From positions 163,228,575-163,292,574 of the forward strand of contig NC_134455.1 in the NCBI RefSeq assembly GCF_047948215.1: a DNA stretch of 64,000 nt, in the 5' to 3' direction. The position numbers were made by a program, and so were the translations under genes. This document shows positions 35,164-46,548 of this stretch, piece by piece. How positions within the stretch are numbered: the first letter of the stretch is position 1; every line of letters starts with the position of its first letter. Under the pieces are notes generated by a model. It was not told the DNA's origin and ran no database searches. It saw only the letters and a list, made by a program, of their open reading frames with translations. The DNA is from Lycorma delicatula. Lineage: Eukaryota > Arthropoda > Insecta > Hemiptera > Fulgoridae.

Positions 35164-36460
35164 GTTTCGTATCATTTACCTACCGGTAAATAAAAAAAAA
35201 ACTTTGTTTTAGTAATCTCAAGGCGGTCTTACTTAACAGGATATGACTATTTTAACAGAATAGGATTAATTAATTATTGCAATGTAATAAAGTACCAGTG
35301 GCAAACTGATTCTAATTATTAAAAGCAATAAATCTGTAAGAACCATAATAAAGTTTTATGAAAATGGCTGAACCGATTTTAATGTGATGTAAAACATTTT
35401 TTCATTAATTATATTTTGATATATTTCTGTAAATTCTATAGAAAATACTTTTAAATAACCAATATTTTGATATCACAACTCTGCGATTTTAATCATTTAT
35501 TTATTACTTTGATGCACGTTACGAGTATGTAAAGACAGGTGAATTTATGAAAATATACAACGTGTTACAGAATAAGGGTTACAACCGGGAAATGGTATGT
35601 TCAGGATCAGTTTTTAAGTCGATTCCAATAGTTTTTTTTTATATCTGAAAAAAAATTTAGACCAAAAATTAATAAATCCTTAAACGAAAGAGATTTCTTT
35701 TAGGAATAAACCTCGCCTTTTGTACCTACGTATTTTTTGTAATTTGTGCATTTTTTGTTTACTGACGTGTACAATAAATTGTCAAATAAATAAATAAACA
35801 ATAAATAAAATAAAAGTACTTACTACTTTTTCTGACATTGGCAAACGCTAACATCTATTCACTTTACTTTTCTTTTCAAAATTCCGGAAACAAATGAGTA
35901 ACGTTTATCCTTGGCAATCGTATTTATATTAGTGAAGAATCAAACAAGTTCATGCAAGATTGCTAGCACACACACCACAAGTCGTATTTCGTCCCTTTGC
36001 ATGACTGAACAAGCGTTGAGGACGGCGGCGGCGCTTTGCAAGTCTCGACACGTTCGTTGTACTGAATATGGAATATGCAAGTTTTTACAAGTAACAGTCG
36101 CTGAGCTTCTCAAAACATTATCTGCCTAGATTGATACGCAAAGTCAAGCCAACATTTTAGTTCTTCACTATCGAAACCAGATGAATTTTCGTGGACCCCC
36201 GCTTACGAATTGTGAACCACCATTTTTTTGTCACGCCAACGTAGACCCCCGTCGAGTCTCCCGTGGACCCCTGGGGGTCCACCTGGACCACTTTGGGAAT
36301 CAATGGTATAGTTTATATTGTTCCAAATTGCTTGAAGTGATAGTTCATAAAACAAGAAAGCATTTCTCTTGAATGTGCTTACTTTTCTAATATTACTTTA
36401 ATGTTTTAATATTGTTAATATGTGCCCTCTCTCTCTTTTATATTATTCTGCAGATATTGT

Positions 36461-36502
36461 TTAAAATAAGCTTTTTAAAATAAGCTTTTTAAAATAAGCT
36501 AT
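36461..36502. repeat. 15-bp tandem repeat, 2.8 copies
   Basis: TTAAAATAAGCTTTT is repeated head to tail without mismatch. It lies in the intron between the hAT element and the next exon. Confidence 0.95.
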
Positions 36503-36905
36503 CCTAATGTTTGTTGTGCCATTGTTTAAGGAAATTTGTAATAAATGTAATGTACATTATTTATAATATTATAACACATTTCTTATTAATGATTTTTTCT
36601 GTTACAAAGATTTTTACTCAGATGCTATTGTGTAAAATTTAGCACAATTTTTTTCATGTTGGCTTTTATGTATCTTGAATTAAATTTTAATTAATTATGT
36701 TATATTAACTTTTAGAGCGGAGAAAAGCATTTATAAAGAAAATTTATGTGGAACAGATTGAAAGTGAGTAGTGTAAGATTTACCGCATGATTTATGCTCA
36801 GTGAAAATTCCCAGCTTTTATACTATTGCTCACATTTTCAGTATAGTTGTCTGCTTATTGTTTTTTATTTGGTTATTGATACTAATTGGCATTTTATAAT
36901 TTCAG

Positions 36906-37065
36906 TATTATTTTCATTTGAAAAACAACTTGTCAGTGCTGAGACACCAAGTGAAGTTGCAAGAAGAGTATTCAAGAGTTATGATCCAGAGGGGAATAAT
37001 TTCATAGCTGCTGATTTATTGCAAGATGTATTAGGTTCATTAGATCTTGTGTCTGACACAGAGTA
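36906..37065 (+). CDS. MINDY3: MINDY-3-like deubiquitinase, exon 6 of the visible seven
   Basis: Reads (V)LFSFEKQLVSAETPSEVA, then RRVFKSYDPEGNNFIAADLL, and ends DLVSDTE plus TA. The SYDPEGNNFI segment is the EF-hand-like region of MINDY-3, with Asp, Glu and Asn in loop positions. The A-RRVF--YDPE-N-FI and LDLVSD-E-Y blocks are strongly conserved. Acceptor AATTTCAG ending 36905; donor GTAAGT from 37066. The split codon TA|T gives Tyr. An ATG-initiated frame starts upstream at 36794 but that part is intron. Confidence 0.95.
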
Positions 37066-37212
37066 GTAAGTCTAAATTTTATTTATTAAACCTCTAGTTT
37101 TCATTATCCATTTATTTTATTTGTATGGAAATTAGATGATATAAACTAAATGAAAACAAATTTATAAATGAAAACAAATTTATGTCACATTAGCTATAGC
37201 ACCTGTATGTAG

Positions 37213-38563
37213 GGTCATCGAAAAAGTTTGAGCAGTTTAAAAAAATTGTATCCCAGAAATTACTAGACATAATCAGAGTGTTTTTTTAAAAATTCACCAA
37301 CTCAAAAAGTTTTTTTACATACCTTAGAATGTTTCAATATGAGCTCTGTTGGTCACTCTGCAAACATCCAGCTGATAATTGACTTCTACCCAGGTCCACT
37401 GGATGCAAACTGGTCCACTGATTTGTAGGTGTAACTGTGTCAGTAGCAGTGGTGAACTGTTATTTTAAATGTAGTACATACCTGAATTTTTCACTGTAAG
37501 TAATGTTTTTAATATATCCCCATAGAAAACATCTAGAGCTGTCAAATCTGGGCTTTCTCAGGGGCCGAAGCACAGGACCGGCCCTACCAACCCAACGATT
37601 AGGGAATCTTTCAATGAGAGTGCATTGAACGCCTAGGCTAAAGTGTGGGGCACAAGATCTTGTTGAAACATTTTGACAAAGTTACTTTGTTGTTCAGTTT
37701 GATCAATTTGTGGAAAAAACGTACTGTTGTAGCATGTCTAAATAAACATTGATAGTAGGCTCATGAAAAAAAGAAATTGATCAATTCCACAACATCAAAC
37801 CACTCCATACGTTTAATTTTGGGGAATCCCTGATGTACTAAATAATTTCACTAGGTTGCTGAGATCCCCATATCATACAATTATGTCAGTTGACACAACC
37901 ACTGACATGGAAAGTTGCTTTGTCTGTAACAATACACATTTTAAAAATGTTTCATCATCTTTAATTTTATTAAGCATTTTACTTGTGAATTCAACACATT
38001 CAGGACGAAGTGTAGATTTTATATGACGTTTAAGCTGAATTTTGTAAGCATGAAGGCGTAAACACTTGTGCAACACATTTTGAATAGTTGTCTATGGAAT
38101 TCCTGACTGTAAACTTTGTTCAATTTTTAGGGCTTCTTAAACAACTTTGGTGTATATGCTCAACTGCTTCGTCACTCATTTTGGGCCCTCTGGGGACTTT
38201 TTCACTTCCACATTGTCAGATTTCTTAAAAGTGCTTGTATCACCGTCTAATACTGTTTGCATCTGGGGATCATTGCCATAAACATGCTGAAAAGTCCATT
38301 AAACAGTTTTAACCGATTTATATTCTGCTAACCACAAAACATACATACTGTGCTTTCTGCTGAACGTTAACATTGCACTGACTGAGTGGCGCAGAGGCAT
38401 TGTACCATTGTGACCTTCACCTCAAGATTATGGCCAGTCACATCTACATAAATTTGATGATATCCCAATTATTTTGCAGTTCCAATTAATACTTTATCTC
38501 AGTTACATAGGGAGATATGATTTTTTTCTATTGCTGTAAACGTTTTCAGTGACCCCGCCGTAT
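37213..38563 (-). mobile_element. Decayed Tc1/mariner-superfamily element
   Basis: The minus strand reads HKCLRLHAYKIQLKRHIKS and CVLLQTKQLSMSV near 37880-38070, matching the 'LHxYKIQL...VLFTDEATFHV' region of the same transposase family as 43864-45176. The catalytic FTDEA is mutated (LQTKQ). Further upstream an antisense STRPGPPAVRSG-type segment near 37560-37660 corresponds to the C-terminal 'PRSPDLTxxDFFLWG' part. Likely ends are GGGTCATCGAAAAAGTTTG (left) and the inverse of GGGGTCACTGAAAACGTTT (right), which match imperfectly. It is older than the sister copy. Confidence 0.7.
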
Positions 38564-40129
38564 ATATATAATACCCATGACTACAAAATCGTATAAAAGA
38601 AAATATTAATCACATAAAACATAAGTAAATAACAAAATTATCATTCATAAGTTAAAATAGCTCTTGATATGTTATTAATAGTATTTAATCTAGTATTATA
38701 ACTATCTACCCAGTTGGATTATTTATTACATATTGAGAATATTTAAAAAAAAATGTTTTAATGAGTTCCTAATTATAAAAGGATCATATGGAAATAACAT
38801 CCATTCTTGCAGGTGGTTCGCATTGTACTATATTTCTTAAAAAGAAGTATTTTGATTTAAGGATAATTAAATTGTTTAGAAGATACATTAGATATTAGAT
38901 AGTTTGCTAATTAATTAAAGTTAAAAGTTTAAGAATTAAAATTTATAGCAGAAGTGCAATGAAACCCTTTCTCATAAACTGAAGCATTATGTTATGAAAT
39001 GCAAAAATAATTCTGTTTTCTGGTTTGGTAGAAGTAGATGTTTCTTTTTTAAAAAAATGACTTTTTTGTTAAGGTAAAATACATTTACTTATTTAAATAC
39101 ATGTAATTATTAAAATTTTTTATTTATAAAATATCAATTTACATGATTCATAATTTCAAAACTATAATACTCAAAACATCATTAAAATAGAATATTCAAA
39201 ATATAAAATTAAATTCTCATATCAGTTGTTAAACAGTCATCTGCAGATTATGAGGAATAATTATTTTCCTAAAATTAATCCTTTCAAGACCCATATAACT
39301 TCTGTGACCCTGTACTAATAAATATATACTGTAAATCAACCTGATCCACTCAACTACAGACTTAAGAAATATCATTTTACCTTTGTTTGTTTGTTTTTCT
39401 ACAAGAGTACTTTTTCAGGATCCCGCATCATCAGTTGTATGTAAAAAAACTTTATACAATTGCATATTAAACATAAAAAAATATTAAAAGATTAAAATTT
39501 AAATTTAAAAGATTAAAATGTTTAAAAAAATTAAAAGATTAAAGTTCAAACATGTATGCAAAGGCATATGGAGTCAATTGGGTAACATGCATGTGTCCAG
39601 CCAAATACAGTACATTCAGACTTTGAAGGAATCCTGCTATATAATATATTGAAATGGAAATTTACAGTGTTATGGTACATAATACTGACTATTCTATTTT
39701 CTGCTTCCTGATATGAATTTTGGTTAACTTATTGAAAAGTTTAACTTTGGTTGTCTGTATGAAAAGTTGTCCCTCTTATTAATTGATATTTTATTTCCTT
39801 TTTAAAACGTGTAAAATGATTCTTGCTTAGATTGTAATTCCCAAAAAGACATTGATGAAAACAATAAAGAACTGGAAAATTCTAATTGCATAGCTTTTAT
39901 AATTTTTATAGAAAAATGAGTTTGACAATAGATATGTACACTAAATGCATATGTTTTATTTGAAAGTAGTTTTTTAATGTAAAAATTACCTGAGGGTCTG
40001 TTGTACTAATGTACATCCTCAAAGAGATATCAATCCATGGTTATTAAAGGTATAACAACTATAAGCATAACAACTATGGTGGTATAACAACCATGGAGCA
40101 TTTACCATACTCTTCTGATCAGTAACTGA
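38564..40129. other. AT-rich intron, nothing recognised
   Basis: Starts with a (TA)n run at 38562-38572. Short direct motifs ATAACAAC occur around 40050-40090. No gene or named repeat. Confidence 0.5.
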
Positions 40130-40330
40130 TTTTTACTTGTTTCCTTGCTTGAAGAGGAAAATACAAGAGTGCCAATAATGTGATTGCCAATGTGACAGAG
40201 CATCCGAGGATGATATCACAGAGTGGGTTCCAGTGCTGTTTTCAACAACTTTGGCAAAAGTATGTAGCTACAGAAGGATACTGCTTTGAAGGAAATGTAT
40301 TCTAAAACTTTTTCAAGTAAGCAGTTTTTG
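40130..40330 (+). mobile_element. Small mariner 3'-end fragment
   Basis: Reads QSGFQCCFQQLWQKYVATE then GYCFEGN near 40215-40300. This matches the extreme C-terminus of mariner transposases ('FxxWxxRWxxCVxxxGxYFEGD'). No catalytic part and no terminal repeat could be defined. Confidence 0.5.
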
Positions 40331-40940
40331 AAAATAAACAAATTTAGTAACCTTTTGAACCTTCCTTTATATTTACCAGGTGGTTCATTTAAATTGAGAC
40401 ACATCTATATCTCAAAAACTGCACATTTTAGGAAAAAATGTTTCCTATTAAAGTTTATCCATTTCAAGGGGAAATACATGCACAACCTATGTTATCCTTG
40501 GTAAGGTCAAATAAAGGTCATTTCAAGGTCAACATATTTTTTTAAAAAATAGGAACCTATATTTTTTATTGCAGAACTGAATTCTTTGAAAAAAAATTAA
40601 AATTTCATTTCAGACTTATTTCTAAAATAGATAGTTTTTTAGTTATTCATCTAATGCTGTAGGCCTATAAATTGGTGTTTTTAGTTTCATTAAGTCTGGC
40701 CTAGCTGGGAGTTACATCCAGATGATGTTAAATTTTTAATAAAAAAACAATCAATGATAACAATAATGAAGAAGAAAAAGAAGTTAAGCATGTAAACACC
40801 AGTAAACTTTTTAAAATAGCCGAATAGTGAAGTTCAAGTTGCAAATGACATTTGTCTTGTAAATGTATTTTCAGTGTCTTCAATTAATTTTTTTATTACT
40901 TTGCTACTCACTAACTATTAATAAATTTATTAATATTATT
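40331..40940. other. AT-rich intron, nothing recognised
   Basis: No gene or named repeat. The two overlapping frames at 40216-40504 are not supported. Confidence 0.5.
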
Positions 40941-40984
40941 TATTTATTATGTTAGGGAGCTGTGAGCAATTAGTTGGGTTTCCC

Positions 40985-42080
40985 CCAATTGGTACACAAC
41001 TCAATTCCTTTCAGGACATGGTGCATTCAAGAAAAGTTTAGCTAGGTTTGATTTGACTATTCGGGCTTGTGCCTGAACTGTAGGGTTAATGACACTGCAG
41101 ACCATGTCCTTTATGTTTATCCCTGGTACGAGGCTGAACGTACCATAGTTGTTAGGGAGCTCGAGAGAGTAAATTCCTTTCTTGGTCTGCGAGTCAACTG
41201 GAAGAATCGCAGAGAATGGACTATTGTGGTTAGCTTCCTCCGTTTCCTCGCCCTGAGCAGTACGACTAAAGGGATATAAGTAGAGTAGCACCCTGGGTGG
41301 TTAGGGGCCGCCTGGACAGTTGATTAGCTGGAGGTAGGCGTCTTAGCATCAAGCCATGGTTAGTTAGTTAAAGTTATGGTGATTATTGTTATAATGGTAG
41401 CTGTCGGCAGAACAACGACTGCACTTCCGAGGGTATGGGTAACCATGCAGCTGTGAGGTGTAGCAGCATCTGAGCGATGGTAGTAAGTGGAAGTAAATGT
41501 CATGCAAGCCTCTGCGATGGAGCTGAGTGGGAATAGGAGGTTTGTTTGCCTCTCCCTGATAGACCAAATCGGAGTCCATAAATGAAACGAAGTTAGGGAT
41601 ACGAACTGAAAGTTGAGTTCACTAAGGGAACTAGGAATAAATTTTATTGCTGCAACAACATTTTTAAGAATATTTTATTTATTCATTTGCCTCGAATATT
41701 ATGAAACATTTACGCATAAATTGGCTCTATAAAGTGTAGAACTAGGCGTGGAGTTCGTGCTTCCACAAACTTGGTTAGCTAGTTCAGAAGACAACAATGT
41801 AGGACATTGAGGCCTGCAGTGAAGGCAAAAGCTACGTTAAGCTAAGTTAAAAATCACTGATGTAAATGTCTACTGAGGCATTTACATCGGTGGCATCCCA
41901 ACAAGGCTTGGCTTATTACTGTGAGATGTAAAAAGTTAGAGGACTAAAGACGACTCCCATTAAAGTCCATCAGGTGTATGAATGGGAGGGGGACCGGGTG
42001 GTCACAAGGTGGGTGCCTTCTCCTATGTGGTTTTTGGATGCCTGTTGTGTGTACTCCAACTGGAGAAAGTCTTAGGTAGG
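40985..42080 (+). mobile_element. 3' end of an R1-like LINE with long 3' UTR
   Basis: The + strand reads GHGAFKKSLARFDLTIRAC, then CLNCRVNDTADHVLYVYPWY and EAERTIVVREL. This is the C-terminal zinc-knuckle region of R1/TRAS/Waldo-type LINEs ('CxxCGxxDTxxHVLxxCPxW'); the last Cys is Tyr. The frame ends at 41279. About 800 bp of GC-richer sequence follows, consistent with a long 3' UTR. No poly(A) is visible, as in several R1-clade elements. The right limit is approximate. Confidence 0.65.
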
Positions 42081-42765
42081 TACAGGATTTTTGAATAGTA
42101 AGCAGGTAGAACTAAATTTATTGAACTTATAGAAAATTCCTGTTTTAGATGATGCTAATCCCAGACAAACACAACAAACACAAAGTATTATAATAGTAAT
42201 ATATATATATTATAGTAAGATAATTTAATGCTTCTGACTGATTCAGAGCCATTGGTGATAGAAATATATGGTTTTTTTATTACTATCTCCCCTCTAGAAA
42301 TGACTTAAACATTGATATAGAAATAGAAATATAATATATAAATAATTTTTTGATTTCATTAAAACGTTTTATTTATCATATTAGAAAATTTTAAAAGGTT
42401 TAAGGTTCAGCTTAGAAAGAATGAAAAGAATCAAATTAATATTTAGGAAATTCTACAAACAATGAAATTTGAATAGTGAAAATTGGTCCAGTAATAATTG
42501 AGATATTTAGGTTTGAAAATTTGAAAAATTAAATGAAATCTTACGTAGAATAAAAAATATTTTGAAGGCCTAAAATCCATATACAGATATATTTTTGGTG
42601 TGGGAAAACAACTGTTAAATAGATTTTTTGTCAGTACAAAAATTTTAACTCCTAAAACATGGCAAATTTGGAAATTTAACCATATAATGGGTAATACACA
42701 ATCTTATGAGAAAAGGTAGATATGAAAATTGGTACATCGGTTGCGGCATTATAAGCATTTCAAAT
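42081..42765. other. AT-rich intron, nothing recognised
   Basis: No gene or named repeat. Contains a short (TA)n at 42201-42212. Confidence 0.5.
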
Positions 42766-43208
42766 CTACATATATATAAATGAATGTTTGTTTGTTTGTC
42801 CTGGATGCATTCCTATACCATTCATCAGATTGTGATGGAACTTTGGTGAGTTGTTGTGTGCATGCCCATGAAGGTTTCTGAATTAGTTTGGACCTGCTAG
42901 GTGCCGCTGGGGTCGAGATATTTAAAAAAACTGTATTTATGGTCTGATTTGCCTCATAATCAGAATACTTATACTTACATGAAAAAAAAATACCTCTGCA
43001 AAAAATGTACCTGCTAAATGGCACTGGGGGTTGAGATATTTGGAAAAATTTCATTTATGGTTTGATTTGGCTTATATTCAGAATATATATTAGTTACATG
43101 AAAATAAATATTTTTGCAAAAACTATACTTGCTAGGTGGGTCGGTGTTGAGGTATTTATGAAACAAACAAATATACAAACAGACTTTCTTCTTCTATATA
43201 TATATAGA
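42766..43208. mobile_element. Non-autonomous element with AT-rich ends and internal tandem repeat
   Basis: The left end, ATATATATAAATGAATGTTT followed by GTTTGTTTGTCC, is roughly inverse to the right end (ACAAACAGACTTTC...CTATATATATATAG). Inside are about 2.3 copies of a 117-bp unit. There is no coding sequence. This kind of end is common in non-autonomous insect elements, possibly Helitron-related, but I cannot assign the family. Confidence 0.5.
42893..43165. repeat. 117-bp tandem repeat, about 2.3 copies
   Basis: Units begin CCTGCTAGGTGCCGCTGGGG (42893), CCTGCTAAATGGCACTGGGG (43010) and CTTGCTAGGTGGGTCGGTG (43128, partial). Each contains GAGATATTT, TTTATGGT-TGATTTG and TTACATGAAAA in the same order. 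Divergence between units is about 20 percent by eye. Confidence 0.9.
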
Positions 43209-43324
43209 ATTATATATGTGTATATATATAATAGGTAATATAAAAGTGTAATAAATAATATAATAATGAATAAATAAATGTAATAATAATGTAAATAAAG
43301 TAATATTTATATAGAATATATATA

Positions 43325-43863
43325 TAAGATAATGTTCTTATGTGTGTCTGCTATAGACTAAAAAACTACTGAACCGATTTATGAGTGGGTTTTTGCAAAA
43401 TGGTTCACATTGTCTGGAGAAGGTTTAAAGCTATTGAAATCCTTGATCTGACTAATAGAAAGAAAATTAAGGGTATTTTTAACTGACTACTCTGTTTAGA
43501 GAGTAGTTTGAATTAAATCTGATAGGTAGTGCTGTTCTGACAGTTGGATTTATTTACATTTTGACTTTTATATAGTGAAAGGTTAAATTGTTTGAAGTTC
43601 CGTAATGTTTTGTAAGTTTCTTAATGTTCAGTATTAATTGTGATTTGCAGCCATAACTCTTTTCGTTAAAAAGTTATTTTCTACTGACTACTGTGTTTAG
43701 AGTGGTTTGAATTAGATACGATAGGTAGTGCTTTTGTTTTGCCAGTTGGATTTATTTACATTTTGGCTTTCATAAAGTGAAAGGTAAAATTTTGTGAAGA
43801 TCCGTAATGTTCAGTTTTTTAATGTTTTATTAAACTTTCAGATGTGTTCATTTAATCTATATA
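43325..43863. repeat. Repeat element with two 200-bp-spaced copies, split by a transposon
   Basis: Starts ATATAAGATAATGTTCTTATG and contains AAACTACTGAACCGATTTATG, a motif common in non-autonomous insect elements. A block of about 130 bp, CTGACTACT-TGTTTAGAG through TCCGTAATGTT, occurs at 43484-43616 and again at 43684-43815. The element is interrupted at 43863 by the Tc1-like insertion and seems to resume at 45180-45257, ending GCAAAGCATTGCCGGGTCTG. Confidence 0.6.
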
Positions 43864-45176
43864 CAGGGTTATCATAAAAGAATGCTGCGGTTTTGAACAT
43901 GGTTTAAATTAAAACAGAATTACTTACAGTTTGTTTTCTATTTTTCAAATTTGTCGTCTCAAACATTTTTTTACATAATTAATAAATTTCAATATGTGCG
44001 CCCTTAGTCGCTCGACAAATGTCCAAACGATACTCAACTTTTCTCCAAACATTAGTTAACATTTCTTCATTAATCCTGTTTTTTATGTGGTTTAGGTAGC
44101 GAATTTTTTGTGTATAAACAACGCTTTTGATGTACCCCCACAAGAAAAAATTGCAAGGTGTCAGGTCTGGACTCCTTGGAGGCCAAAGTATGGGTCCTTG
44201 CCAGCCTATCCATCGATCTCAAAATTTTTCATTCAAAGCATCTGTGACCAATGCATTGAAGTGCGGGGGAGCACCATCTTGTTGGAAATGAAGTTGATGA
44301 ATGTTTTCGAGTCCATCCAGCTGAGGAAAGCAATAATTGGTTAACATGTCAAGATACACAACTCCATTAATTGTTTTTTCAGCAAAGAAGAAAGGCCCTA
44401 TTACACGATTTTTCATCACACCACACCAAACATTAACTTTAGGCGAATCGCGTTGTTTCTCAATAATTGCGTGTGGGTTTTCAGAACCCCATATTCGTGA
44501 ATTGTGTCTGTTAACACATCCATTCACATGGAATGTAGCTTCGTCTGTAAAAATTATATCATCTAAAAATGATTCGTTTTCACTTATTCTGTCCAACATT
44601 TCAACAGCGAAATTGTAACGTTTTACATCATCATCGGGTTTCAATTCCTCAGTATCTGGATTTTATAAGCGTGTAATTTCAGTTTTTTATATAAAACTTT
44701 GTGAACTGTTGATTTTGGAATACCTAATTCGACACTTCGACAGGGGATGGACTTCCCAGGACTTCTAATTGCCGATTGTCTAATTAGTTCAACCGTTTCG
44801 TCTGGTACACTTGGTCTGCCGGTTGATTTCTGTTTCTAAACTGATGTGTTTTCTTCAAATTGTTTGAACCAACATGTTATGTTATTTTTGTGTGGTGGAT
44901 CTCTTCTGAATTCACGTCGAAACGCACGTTGAACTAAAATTACGTATTTTAATTCAGCCATCAATAAAACACACTTTGCTTTGTCTTTATCTGAGAACAT
45001 AGTAACTCACTAAACTCACCGCAACAACAATACAAGAACTGACGTTGTGGTTACAACTGCTGATAAACAAACTTTTGGGTTTGAGGCTTTCAGGTATACC
45101 AATATAACATCTAAAAATTTCCCTACAATTTTCCAATGAATTACTGAAACCGCACCATTCTTTTATGATAACTCTG
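43864..45176 (-). mobile_element. Full-length Tc1/mariner-superfamily element
   Basis: Terminal repeats of about 30 bp: CAGGGTTATCATAAAAGAAT at the left, and the inverse of CAGAGTTATCATAAAAGAAT at the right, flanked by TA (43862-43863 and 45177-45178). The transposase is on the minus strand. It starts MFSDKDKAKCVLLMAELK at 45000, with an N-terminal helix-turn-helix (DUF4817-type), then GRPSVPDETVELIRQSAIRS and SVELGIPKSTVHKVLYKKL. A stop at about 44650 precedes the catalytic part in frame 44644-44219: DIIFTDEATFHV (first Asp), GCVNRHNSRIWGSENPH, and HFQQDGAPPHFN (second Asp). The C-terminus is frameshifted. It was inserted into an older repeat. Confidence 0.93.
44219..44644 (-). pseudogene. 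Catalytic part of the Tc1-like transposase
   Basis: An open stretch of 141 codons with two of the three catalytic residues visible: the Asp in IIFTDEATF and the Asp in QQDGAPPH. The segment between (VWCGVMKNRVIGPFFF, then YLDMLTNYCFPQL) is typical of this family. The N-terminal part (45000 to about 44650) is separated by stops, and the third acidic residue lies in a shifted frame beyond 44219. It would not make an active enzyme. Confidence 0.9.
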
Positions 45177-45179
<3 letters not shown>

Positions 45180-45215
<36 letters not shown>

Positions 45216-45257
45216 TCAAATCTAGCAGTAGCAAAGCATTGCCGGGTCTGCTTTTAA
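45180..45257. repeat. (TA)n run and resumed end of the split repeat
   Basis: (TA)n at about 45183-45213 is followed by CTAGCAGTAGCAAAGCATTG and CCGGGTCTGC. This is the kind of 3' end often paired with the ACCGATTT-containing sequence seen at 43375. Read across the insertion, the two parts look like one element. Confidence 0.5.
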
Positions 45258-45506
45258 TAAAAATAACAAATTATTTGGCCCAATTTTTTTGAAGAATGAA
45301 ACCTCTATACTTTGATTTTTGTGCTTTTTAGTTGAAATTTAAGTTTAAGGTTTTAATAAAAATGTAAAATTTAAATAGAAATTAAATTATTGAATTTAGT
45401 AAAAAGTTGAAGGCAAATGAGAGATGCCACATTATTATACAAACTACTTGCATAAGATTGTGGCAATTACATACTCCAGAAAAGTGCTAATAAAGAAGAT
45501 AAGTAT

Positions 45507-46342
45507 AAGAAGGGGTGTCAAAAGGTTTTGAGGCTAGCTCTGTTGACAAGAAACTATGTTACTTTTATTATCTACAGGTATACACTGTCACTTTCAAAGT
45601 AGACCCCCCTTGCACAGAAATACAGCATTCCCAGTGTTCTTGCAATTTCCGGAATGTGTCCTAGAAATCTGTTTCTCGAAGCGTGGCAAGTACATTCTCC
45701 AACTCATGCTTAATGTCAAAGTCGTACTGCAGTGTTGTCAAAAGACAAAACAGCACCCTTTAAGCTGAATGTTCAGCTACAGGAAGATGGCAAAGCCTGT
45801 AGAAGCCAAATCTGGAGAGTACGGTGCCTATGGAAGTGAGATCATGTGTCTTGTGAGAAACTCTCGTATGAGGAGAGAATGGTGACAAGGTGCATTGTCG
45901 TCATGGAACATCCAGATTTTTCAGAATGCACAATGGTTTTAACATTTTCCAGTTTGAGCTCCTTGAAGGTCTCTTGAATGTTTGTTGTCTTTTAGTGATG
46001 TTCTTCCAATCTTGAAGTGCACATGCCACTCAAAACACCTCACATGACTCATGGCAGTGCATTGCTGTATATTTACTGCACCATGTAGATTTACTGAGTT
46101 TCACACAAGATTTCATGTTCACTCTTTGTTCAAGCTTACTGTTCATGTTGGAATCACAAAAATGGTAACACTCATGGCCATAATAGCCCGAGCCGCACAG
46201 CTACTGATGCACACAATACAATGTCTCTTGACATGCTGATTTATGAAGGTCAGTGCTCCCTGTGACTGTGTATGTGGAATTATGCTGAAATATCGTTTGG
46301 AATATTACAGAATTAGTCTCAAAATCTTTTGATACCACCTCA
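45507..46342 (-). mobile_element. Internally deleted mariner
   Basis: The ends AGAAGGGGTGTCAAAAGG and inverse TGAGGTGGTATCAAAAGA continue as similar terminal repeats (TTTTGAGRCTARYTCTG) and are flanked by TA (45505-45506 and 46343-46344). The interior of about 770 bp is antisense to mariner transposase fragments but no catalytic motif is readable in one frame. The length is well below the 1.3 kb of complete elements here. Confidence 0.8.
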
Positions 46343-46548
46343 TATGATGGTACTAATATCATACTAGGAGTGTAGTGTTTTTATTAATAGTTATGAAACT
46401 ATAGATTTCTTTTTCCTGCTCAGTGTTTTTTATTGTGTAACAGAATTACATCTAAGACCAGGAGATTGAGCCACTATCAAAATGTTCTAGAAAATGTTTG
46501 ATGGCTAGAATGTTATTCAGACATGTGGAGTACTCATAAACACAGATA

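Larger units (their letters stand above)
32855..36313 (-). mobile_element. Full-length hAT transposon with 8-bp target duplication
   Basis: Element 32863-36305, flanked by exact 8-bp duplications GTATAGTT at 32855-32862 and 36306-36313, the size expected for hAT. The terminal repeat begins CAGAGGTTCCCAAA at the left and inverse CATTGATTCCCAAAG at the right, close to the common hAT 'CAGNGGTTCCCAAAC'. The minus strand codes for a ZBED-type transposase between about 35163 and 33450. The 3' side carries a strong hairpin (33042-33185). About 1.1 kb at the 5' side is non-coding. It sits in the MINDY3 intron and reads against the gene. Confidence 0.96.

Noticed and set aside
36794..36905. In-frame ATG extension of the exon at 36906
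   Set aside because: The stretch has a low-complexity intron composition, a strong acceptor sits at 36905, and the phase fits the upstream exon.
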